From positions 38,026 to 102,025 of the forward strand of contig JAJFFJ010000132.1 of NCBI GenBank assembly GCA_021776685.1: DNA of 64,000 nt. The letters run 5' to 3'. Positions 17,878 through 24,554 of this stretch are shown here, in pieces. The notes under the pieces are model-generated. The model ran no database searches. It saw only the letters and a list, made by a program, of their open reading frames with translations, and was not told where the DNA came from. The translations under genes were made by a program, and so were the position numbers. This DNA comes from Alphaproteobacteria bacterium. Its GTDB lineage: Bacteria; Pseudomonadota; Alphaproteobacteria; Bin65. Position 1 is the first letter of the stretch, and the number at the start of each line of letters is the position of its first letter.

Positions 17878-18695
17878 TCCGTGCCTGTGCCCGGAAGGCC
17901 GGCCAGGAACTCATCCAAAAGGGCGTTGAATTCCTCCGGGGTCTCCGTATAGGGCAGATGGCCGGCGCCCTGGATGCCCCGGTAGGGCGCGCCAATAAAT
18001 TCAGCAATCGCCTGGTTCGATTCCGGCGGTGTTACCACATCTTCATCACCGCAGATCACCAGTGCCGGCTGGGTGCAGCCTTCCAGATTGGCGTATATAT
18101 CGCCGTTGGCCAGCATGCGTGCGGCCTGGGCGTAGCCGTCCAGGCGGATCTGCGACATGACCGCAACGATCTCCTCAAATCCCTGATCGGTGGCGCGGCT
18201 GCCACACAAGCGCCGCCCCCGCTGGCGGGCAAATTCCTCCGCGCCCAGCTCGCCTAAGGGATCGAGCCGCGCCGCCACTGTAGCCGCACGTTCGGTCTCG
18301 CTTTTCTGACCATAACCGCCGGCCGCATCCGACAGGAGCATGGAGCGTACGAGCGCAGGATGATGTTTGGCGATTGACGAGATCATCAGCGCACCCAGGG
18401 AGTTGCCACAAAAATGCGCCGCGGAGACACCCAATTTGTCGAGCAGGCCGGCCATGGCATCAGCGTAATCCTTGGTCGGCGGCGACTCGCCCACCAGATC
18501 ACCTGATCCGCCGTAGCCCGGCGCGTCCCATCCAATCACCCGGTATCGGTCTGCAAAGGCGTCATACTGGTGGGACCATCCCTGTGATCCGGAGCCGATG
18601 CCATGAAGCAGCACCAGTGCTGGGCCGCTGCCAGCTTCCCGCCATGCCAGACGCAGGCCGTTCGCCTCGGTCGTTTGAAGTTCGGGCAATGACAT
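17874..18695 (-). CDS. Alpha/beta hydrolase (ring-cleavage hydrolase type)
   Basis: The 273-residue enzyme has the oxyanion HG motif (VLLHGIGSG), nucleophile Ser in CGNSLGALM, Asp in CGDEDVVTPP and His in GAGHLPYTE. This is the architecture of meta-cleavage product hydrolases and related enzymes such as 3-oxoadipate enol-lactonase. Its position between an SDR and the IclR gene supports a pathway hydrolase. The bond cleaved is not deducible. Confidence 0.87.
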   Translation of the reverse strand: MSLPELQTTEANGLRLAWREAGSGPALVLLHGIGSGSQGWSHQYDAFADRYRVIGWDAPGYGGSGDLVGESPPTKDYADAMAGLLDKLGVSAAHFCGNSLGALMISSIAKHHPALVRSMLLSDAAGGYGQKSETERAATVAARLDPLGELGAEEFARQRGRRLCGSRATDQGFEEIVAVMSQIRLDGYAQAARMLANGDIYANLEGCTQPALVICGDEDVVTPPESNQAIAEFIGAPYRGIQGAGHLPYTETPEEFNALLDEFLAGLPGTGTE

Positions 18696-18715
18696 TCAGG
18701 CCTCCAGAAAAAGCG

Positions 18716-19486
18716 CTAGTTGAAAACAAACCCGCCGTTCACCGGCAGGATCTGGCCAGTAACGAAACTGGCGGTGTCAGACAGCAAATGGACCACCGTG
18801 CCGGTGATATCGTCAGGATGTTGCTCCCGCTGAATAGCGCGGCCATTGACATATTGGTCGTGCCGTTCCTGGGGCACATATTCGGTCGCCTCAACCAGGG
18901 TCAGCCCCGGCGCAATGGCATTGACGGCCACATTGTCCGGCCCCATCTCCCGCGCCAGCGATCGGGTCATAGAGATGACAGCACCCTTGCTGCTGACATA
19001 GTGGAGCAGATTGGGCGCACCCCAGAGCGCGGTGTCAGACGCCACATTGACGATACTGGCGCCACCGGTTCTGGCCGCCCCTTTCCGAAGCCATGGCGCG
19101 GCGGCCCTGGTCATCAGCCAAGTGCCGCGGACGTTCACCCGCATCACCCGGTCCCATGTGGCGATGTCGATCTCCTCAAAGGTCTTGCCGCCAATACCAG
19201 TGGCAATGGCGCCATTGTTGACCAACCCGTCAATCCGCCCAAACCGCTTGCCGATCTTCGCTGCAGCCTCGCTGACACTCTTGGGCTTTCCAAGGTCCAG
19301 CGGCACGAAGGCCGCGATCGCGCCAGTGGCCTTGAGGGCGCGAACGGTTGCCCGCCCCCATTTCTCGTTAATCTCGGCAACGACAATGGCTTCAGCGCCC
19401 GCACCAGCGCACGCCTCCGCAAAGGCGCGGCCGAGCCCCCGCCCGGAACCGGTGACCACCACCACCTTGCCGGCAAGATCGGACAA
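18716..19486 (-). CDS. Short-chain dehydrogenase/reductase
   Basis: The best start is a TTG four bases beyond the Rieske stop, because the family N-terminus (SDLAGKVVVVTGSGRGLGR) begins directly after it. GCGGAA lies upstream. The 256-residue protein has the complete SDR set: TGSGRGLG, NNGA, the catalytic serine in NVASDT and YVSSKG with Tyr and Lys. It should oxidise or reduce an alcohol or dihydrodiol, fitting the step after a Rieske dioxygenase. Substrate unknown. Confidence 0.86.
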   Translation of the reverse strand: MSDLAGKVVVVTGSGRGLGRAFAEACAGAGAEAIVVAEINEKWGRATVRALKATGAIAAFVPLDLGKPKSVSEAAAKIGKRFGRIDGLVNNGAIATGIGGKTFEEIDIATWDRVMRVNVRGTWLMTRAAAPWLRKGAARTGGASIVNVASDTALWGAPNLLHYVSSKGAVISMTRSLAREMGPDNVAVNAIAPGLTLVEATEYVPQERHDQYVNGRAIQREQHPDDITGTVVHLLSDTASFVTGQILPVNGGFVFN

Positions 19487-19489
19487 GGA

Positions 19490-20503
19490 CTATTCCGCAG
19501 CGACGGCGGCGGGCGTCGTCGACTTCAGATGATCACGGGCGCGCTTCTGCAGTACCCGCCGCAATTGGGTCACGCCGATATCATGCTGATAGAGCATCTC
19601 GGATTCCGGTTGCTCCATCTGTTCGATAACCACGCGGTCCTGCTCCAGCACATTCCAGTGCCGTTCTTCCAGCCGGCTCTTGTACATGAAGCGCCACAGG
19701 TCGCGTTCCCAACCCTCGACCTGGCGCATCCGCCAGAAAAAGACCTGGTGGCTATTCTCGTCGATGGGCGTGACAAAACCGATGATGCGGAACATGCCGC
19801 CCGGCCCGGCGCCATTGGGATAAGGCAGATCGAGGCGCACCCAATCAGCACCGGTGTAGCTGTATTCGGTCCAGTCGAAATTCTCGCCGATCTGACCCTT
19901 GCGTTTGACGATGAAGCCGTCGTCGGTCTTCTCAATCTCCATCTCGTCCTGCGCCTTGCCATAGGCAAGCGTGTAACTCTCCGCATGCAGGTAACTTCCA
20001 TGCATGGGATCCAACAGGTTATCCATGGCATGCAGGTGGGAGCCCACCCACGGACCAGTGCAGATGAAATAGGACCAGGCGGGATCATCAAATTCTTCGG
20101 GAAGTTCAACCTCGCCCGGAGCATCTTCGTCGCCAAACCAGGCGAAGACGCAGCCGCCTTTGACCACGGACGGATAGGTCCGCACGCCCTTCATGCCTTC
20201 CAGCTGGCAACCCGGATAGGCAGGCACGCTGTCAATAATGCCTTCACAGGTGATTTGAATGCCGTGATAGGGACAGGTCACCATCCCGTCGATGACATGC
20301 CCCTGGGAGAGCGCGGCGCCGCGGTGGGGACACCGGTCATACTGGACATGGATCTGGTCCTTGTCGTCCCGCCACAGCACCAGGCGCTGGCCCAGGCGGG
20401 TAATCCCCACGGGGGCATCCTTGACCCAGTTGGCAGGCAGCAAGGCATACCACTGGTTTGGCAGGCCGACCTTGAGGGCGTCTTCAGCAGTTTGAGCAGA
20501 CAT
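19490..20503 (-). CDS. Rieske [2Fe-2S] oxygenase, terminal component (phthalate/vanillate type)
   Basis: The 337-residue protein has an N-terminal Rieske centre (Cys58, His60, Cys77, His80 in CPHRG and CPYHG). A mononuclear iron site follows in DNLLDPMHGSYLHA, with a later acidic ligand in EQDRVVIE. Length and single-subunit layout match the phthalate 4,5-dioxygenase / vanillate demethylase group, which hydroxylates or O-demethylates aromatics. No ferredoxin reductase gene lies nearby, so electrons must come from a partner encoded elsewhere. Neighbours are a cupin upstream and an SDR downstream. Confidence 0.88.
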   Translation of the reverse strand: MSAQTAEDALKVGLPNQWYALLPANWVKDAPVGITRLGQRLVLWRDDKDQIHVQYDRCPHRGAALSQGHVIDGMVTCPYHGIQITCEGIIDSVPAYPGCQLEGMKGVRTYPSVVKGGCVFAWFGDEDAPGEVELPEEFDDPAWSYFICTGPWVGSHLHAMDNLLDPMHGSYLHAESYTLAYGKAQDEMEIEKTDDGFIVKRKGQIGENFDWTEYSYTGADWVRLDLPYPNGAGPGGMFRIIGFVTPIDENSHQVFFWRMRQVEGWERDLWRFMYKSRLEERHWNVLEQDRVVIEQMEQPESEMLYQHDIGVTQLRRVLQKRARDHLKSTTPAAVAAE

Positions 20504-20516
20504 CGATCACTCCCCT

Positions 20517-21065
20517 CTATTTGGGCCGTTTGACGCTGGCCAACGGATGATCCGACGGATAGGTGGGCGTCTGGGGCTTGGGGGTACCAAGCATGACGCA
20601 CATCAGCGCCTCCTCGTCCCACTCATTCACCAGTCCGCGATAGATGCCCGCCGGGACGGAAATCAGATCGCGTTCGCCGACCACGGTTTCCCAGGTTTCG
20701 CCCTTGTCCTCGAAAAACAACCGCACCTTGCCGCGCAGCATGAAGAAAACTTCCTCCACGTCATCGTGCACATGCAGCGGACCCTCGCAGCCCGGCGGCA
20801 GGACCATTGTCGAGAACGTAAAATGTTCCGACGGCACAGTGTTGCCGTCGCTTTTGACGCCGGTCGCGCCGGTTCCCATGTAACGCATCTGGGCGCGGCG
20901 GTATTTTGGGTCGAAGTCCGCCTGAAACTTGAGCGCGTCCCAGTCGTAGGTACGAGAATCGTAGCGCGCGATCCGCGGCTTCAATTGCTCCTCCAGCGAT
21001 CCGGCGTCTCGTGCTTCCTGTTGGGCTTCTTGGGCCTTCGCCATTTGCGGCGCATCATCAGGCAT
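20517..21065 (-). CDS. Cupin-domain protein
   Basis: The 182-residue protein carries one cupin barrel in its C-terminal two thirds, with metal ligands in GPLHVHDDVEEVFFMLRG and a second motif near DLISVPAG. The first 70 residues are helical and charged. Small cupins in catabolic operons are often dioxygenases, isomerases or regulators; the sequence does not say which. It starts 11 bp after the permease stop, 13 bp before the Rieske gene. Confidence 0.82.
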   Translation of the reverse strand: MPDDAPQMAKAQEAQQEARDAGSLEEQLKPRIARYDSRTYDWDALKFQADFDPKYRRAQMRYMGTGATGVKSDGNTVPSEHFTFSTMVLPPGCEGPLHVHDDVEEVFFMLRGKVRLFFEDKGETWETVVGERDLISVPAGIYRGLVNEWDEEALMCVMLGTPKPQTPTYPSDHPLASVKRPK

Positions 21066-21076
21066 GGTCGGTCTCC

Positions 21077-21976
21077 TTAGTTATTCACGTCGCCGAACTT
21101 GCGTTTCGGCATGTATCGCAGCACCCAACGCTCCGCCAAGATCACCAGGCAGTAGGAGAGGATGCCAATCATGGTCAGGATTATGATGGTCGAGAACACG
21201 GCGCCGGCGTTGCCGCCCGCCTCCCCCTGCACCAGCAGATAGCCAAGCCCGGTGTTGCCGCCGACAAATTCGCCAACGGTGACACCGATGACTGCCAGGG
21301 TCGCGCCAATGCGCAGGCCGGAAAACAATGCCGGCATCGACGCCGGAAACTCGATCTTCCAGAAAATCTGCCATCGGCTCGCGTTAAACGAACGCGCCAG
21401 GCTGACCATGGCCGGATCGACGCCCCGGACAGCGGTCAACACGTTGATCAGGATCGGGAAGAAGACGATCAGCACCGTCACCAATATCTTCGGCGTTTCG
21501 TTGTAGCCGAACCAGAGGATGAACAGCGGCGCGAAGGCCACCTTTGGCGCGATCTGCAGAGCCAGGATGTAAGGCGAGGCAACGATCTCCGCCGTGGGCG
21601 ACATGCCGAACAGATAGCCGATCAACGCCCCCAAGAGCGAGCCGAGCACAAAGCCGATGATGACAGACAGGCATGTGTTCCATGTGTGCCGAAGCAATTC
21701 ACTCTCCGCCCACATGTGGACGGTTTCTTCCCAGATTTTCGACAGGCGCGGGAAAATGAAGGGCTCCACTTCCAGGATCTTCAGGCCCCATTCCCAGAAA
21801 ACAAACACCACGGTGAAGATCAGGGCGCTCAGCACCCAGTTGTGGGACATGCCGCGGAAAATAAAGTTCCAGCTCCACTGACGCGCCTTGGCATCTTCCA
21901 GAGTCACGGGTTCATGCCCGGTCAGATAGGGAGCAGGCGCACAAGGCGCGCAGGGAGCGGCGTCACGTTGGCTCAT
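21077..21976 (-). CDS. ABC transporter permease, SsuC/TauC type
   Basis: The 299-residue membrane protein has a long cytoplasmic N-terminus, about six transmembrane helices and the EAA-type loop near ALARSFNASRWQIFWKIEFPASMP (residues from about 205). This is typical of the nitrate/sulfonate/taurine permease family. Its ATG overlaps the ATPase stop (ATGA). Within the cluster it would import the pathway substrate, such as an aromatic acid or sulfonate. No periplasmic binding protein gene is present beside it. Confidence 0.87.
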   Translation of the reverse strand: MSQRDAAPCAPCAPAPYLTGHEPVTLEDAKARQWSWNFIFRGMSHNWVLSALIFTVVFVFWEWGLKILEVEPFIFPRLSKIWEETVHMWAESELLRHTWNTCLSVIIGFVLGSLLGALIGYLFGMSPTAEIVASPYILALQIAPKVAFAPLFILWFGYNETPKILVTVLIVFFPILINVLTAVRGVDPAMVSLARSFNASRWQIFWKIEFPASMPALFSGLRIGATLAVIGVTVGEFVGGNTGLGYLLVQGEAGGNAGAVFSTIIILTMIGILSYCLVILAERWVLRYMPKRKFGDVNN

Positions 21977-22770
21977 GCCGCCATCTCCTCCGCCGTCTTG
22001 CTGATATCGAGCAGGCTCATCAGCTCCGCCATCATCGGCCCGATGCGCTCATGCTGCCGGCGCTTCATGGGATCGTTGCGATCAGGGATATCAACGATGA
22101 TTTCCCTGATGATGCGGCCAGGCCGGCGTGACATCACCAGCACCCGGTCCGACAGCGCCAAGGCCTCAACAAGATCATGGGTGATCAGGAAGGCGGTCTT
22201 CTTTTCTTCCTGAAGAGTCCGCGCCAGATCCGCCTGCAGCACCATCTTCGTCTGGGCATCCAGGGCGCTGAAGGGTTCGTCCAGGAGCAGAACATCGGGA
22301 TCCATCATCATGGTCCGGGCCAGCGCCGCGCGCTGGCGCATGCCGCCTGACAGCTCGTGCGGATAGTGATTGGCAAAGCCGTCCAGATGGTAGAGGCCGA
22401 GGAAATGCATCGCCCGGTCCCGGCGTTCGCCCGCAGACAGGCCACGGATTTCCTGGCCAAACTCCACATTCTTGCGAATGGTCCGCCAGGGCAGCAGCAG
22501 GTCTTTCTGCAGCATGAACGCAACATGCTCGCTGGGTCCGTCAACCGGCTGACCATCAACGAAGACATTGCCGCCCGAGGGCCGGTCCAGACCCGAACCG
22601 AGATTGAGCAAGGTGCTCTTGCCACAGCCACTGGGGCCGATCAGCGACACCACCTCGCCATCTTCGACCGCAACATCCACATCCTTGATGGCCTGCACGC
22701 CTTCGCTGTCGCGGCGGCCGCGCACCGGCGGGAAATATTTGGAAACCTTGTCGAATTGAAGCCGGATCAC
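21973..22770 (-). CDS. ABC transporter ATP-binding protein, SsuB/TauB type
   Basis: The 265-residue ATPase has Walker A GPSGCGKST, signature LSGGMRQR, Walker B VLLLDEPFSALD and the switch histidine in LITHDL. GTG start at 22770, four bases after the small HTH gene. Best fit is the nitrate/sulfonate/bicarbonate group, paired with the adjacent permease. Confidence 0.9.
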   Translation of the reverse strand: MIRLQFDKVSKYFPPVRGRRDSEGVQAIKDVDVAVEDGEVVSLIGPSGCGKSTLLNLGSGLDRPSGGNVFVDGQPVDGPSEHVAFMLQKDLLLPWRTIRKNVEFGQEIRGLSAGERRDRAMHFLGLYHLDGFANHYPHELSGGMRQRAALARTMMMDPDVLLLDEPFSALDAQTKMVLQADLARTLQEEKKTAFLITHDLVEALALSDRVLVMSRRPGRIIREIIVDIPDRNDPMKRRQHERIGPMMAELMSLLDISKTAEEMAA

Positions 22771-22774
22771 AGGA

Positions 22775-23017
22775 TCACGCGCCCAGCCGAGCGATTTCGG
22801 TCTTGAAAGAGTCAGAGGTCCATTGGGCGCCGTCCGGTGCTTTCACCTTGGCGGTATTCAGCCCGGCCACAATTTCGTCAAGGCCATGGATGCCTTCATC
22901 AAACAGCGCCTCAAGGGCATCGCCGAGCGCCTTTGTATACGCCGTCTCTATCCAATCCCGGCATTGGTGAGCATAGTCCAAACCATCCAGAGGATGGGTC
23001 ATACGGGGGCTTGTCAT
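22775..23017 (-). CDS. Small recombinase-like helix-turn-helix protein
   Basis: The ATG at 23017 with GAGGGAA upstream gives 80 residues. The sequence matches my memory of the small family called 'recombinase-like helix-turn-helix', with a conserved LGDALEALFDEGIHGLDE core and an APDGAQWTSDSF end that resembles the resolvase 'gpxW' DNA-binding tail. Such proteins are often encoded beside aromatic-oxygenase and ABC transporter genes, and their function is not established. It is the first gene of the minus-strand operon. A DNA-binding or accessory role is possible. Confidence 0.7.
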   Translation of the reverse strand: MTSPRMTHPLDGLDYAHQCRDWIETAYTKALGDALEALFDEGIHGLDEIVAGLNTAKVKAPDGAQWTSDSFKTEIARLGA

Positions 23018-23078
23018 GGTGAAATTCCCTCGCGCTCCGGCAAAGCCTGCATTCGCGGCTTGCCTTTTGTTGTTTAGA

Positions 23079-23099
23079 ATACAAAACATTGTTTTGTAT
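23079..23099. promoter_or_regulatory. Perfect inverted repeat in the divergent promoter gap (operator candidate)
   Basis: ATACAAAA and TTTTGTAT are separated by CATTG, an 8-5-8 perfect palindrome in an otherwise GC-rich region. It lies 62 bp from the start of the minus-strand operon and 128 bp from the molybdenum hydroxylase operon. IclR- or GntR-type repressors bind sites of this shape. The IclR protein of the cluster is the natural candidate; this is inferred, not shown. Confidence 0.6.
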
Positions 23100-23226
23100 A
23101 TGCACCACTTTAGAATCTTGTTATAGACGGAGTCAACCGCGATAACCTGACCACGGCCCAATCTGGGCATGACGGCCAGGCACAACGTTCCGGCTAAACC
23201 GGACACCAGCGGAAGGACAATCCGGC

Positions 23227-24045
23227 GTGTATTATGCGTCCCATCAGGCGATCCAGCCATTTTCATTGCACCGACCTGCAACCGCACAAGCGGCCGTGGC
23301 CGCCAGAACGGAGAATGACGATGCCAGCTATCTGGCCGGCGGCGTCGATCTTATCCCGGCGATGCGTGCGGGCGCCCGCCCGGCCCATCTGATCTGGCTG
23401 AAAGACATTCCCGGCCTGGCTGACATCGTGCGTGAGGGCGACATGCTTCGCATCGGTGCCGCGGCCACCTACCGGCAGGTCGAGGTCGATCCGATCGTGC
23501 AAGGATTGCTGCCGGGCCTTTCCGATGTCTGGACCGAAGTCGCCAACATCCGCGTGCGCCTGGCCGGCTCCATTGGTGGCAACATCATGATGGGAAATCC
23601 GGCCTATGACGCCCTGCCCGCGATGATCGCCCTCGGCGCAAAGCTGGGATTCGCCGTGGCCGACGGTGTGGCGACGGTTGACGCCGGCGAAGCCATACCG
23701 CCGGGCGCCTTGCTGATGGACATCCAGATCCCCCTCGGCAGCGATATCCGTTTCTCCATGGACAGAACCCTGAAACCCACGATCAGCCTCGCGCTGTCCG
23801 TCCGGCAAACTAGCGGCGGATGGACGGCGCGGGCGGCTGTGGGCTGCGCCCATGAGCAGGCATGGGGCGCTGACGTCGGCACTGTGGACGACCTGGCACA
23901 ACTCGCTGCCGGTGCAGAGCAACTCGCCCGGCGATTCACCGAGGCGATGCCCGAGCCTCTGTCAAACCACAACGGAAGTGCTGCCTATCGACGGCGCATG
24001 GCCGGCGTGCTGCTGGCCCGCCAACTGAAAGAGCTTGCCGCATGA
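23227..24045 (+). CDS. Molybdenum hydroxylase, FAD-binding medium subunit (CoxM-like)
   Basis: GTG start at 23227 with GGAAGGAC upstream; 272 residues. The FAD fold is shown by YLAGGVDLIPAMRAG near residue 36 and AGSIGGNIMMGNPAYDALP near residue 116, the two pyrophosphate-contact motifs of the family. The subunit passes electrons between the 2Fe-2S subunit and the acceptor. Its stop overlaps the next start (ATGA). It is the first gene of a three-gene operon divergent from the Rieske cluster. Confidence 0.88.
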   Translation: MYYASHQAIQPFSLHRPATAQAAVAARTENDDASYLAGGVDLIPAMRAGARPAHLIWLKDIPGLADIVREGDMLRIGAAATYRQVEVDPIVQGLLPGLSDVWTEVANIRVRLAGSIGGNIMMGNPAYDALPAMIALGAKLGFAVADGVATVDAGEAIPPGALLMDIQIPLGSDIRFSMDRTLKPTISLALSVRQTSGGWTARAAVGCAHEQAWGADVGTVDDLAQLAAGAEQLARRFTEAMPEPLSNHNGSAAYRRRMAGVLLARQLKELAA

Positions 24046-24554
24046 GTGCCGCGACCGCAGATGCCACCCTCCCTTTGTCGCTGACCGTCAACGGCACTGC
24101 CTGGCAGGGCGACGTTCCTCCAAACCTGATGCTGGCCGACCTACTGCGCGACGACCTGCGATTTACCGGCGTCAAGATCGCCTGCGACCAGGCTGTGTGT
24201 GGCGCCTGCACCGTGCTGGTGGATGGCGTTCCGACCGCGGCCTGCAGCACCTTCGCCTTCATGGCCGAGGGCACGCAGGTTGAGACCATCGAAGGACAGG
24301 CCAAGGATGGCGTGCTCAGCGCCGTACAGGCCGCCTTCAAACACAACAGCGCTTTCCAATGCGGCTTCTGCACGCCGGGACTGGTCCTGCTGGCAACCGC
24401 CTTGCTGCGCGACAATCCCCAGCCGGATCGTGCCACCATCCGCGAGTGGTTGAGTGCCAACATTTGCCGCTGCACCGGCTATCAGATGATCATCGAGGCG
24501 GTGGAGGACGCCGCCGCGCGAATGGCCGCCGGCCCCACGGGAGACAGCGCATGA
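24042..24554 (+). CDS. Molybdenum hydroxylase, [2Fe-2S] small subunit (CoxS-like)
   Basis: The 170-residue protein has the plant-type cluster ligands (CDQAVCGACTVLVDG) in the first half. The second all-helical 2Fe-2S motifs are CGFCTPG and CRCTGYQ. This matches the small subunit of xanthine-dehydrogenase-family enzymes. It overlaps both neighbours by four bases. Confidence 0.92.
   Translation: MSAATADATLPLSLTVNGTAWQGDVPPNLMLADLLRDDLRFTGVKIACDQAVCGACTVLVDGVPTAACSTFAFMAEGTQVETIEGQAKDGVLSAVQAAFKHNSAFQCGFCTPGLVLLATALLRDNPQPDRATIREWLSANICRCTGYQMIIEAVEDAAARMAAGPTGDSA

Noticed and set aside
18374..20533. 719-codon plus-strand open frame
   Set aside because: It runs opposite hydrolase, SDR and Rieske genes with full motifs and a normal operon order. 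Its translation shows no family feature.
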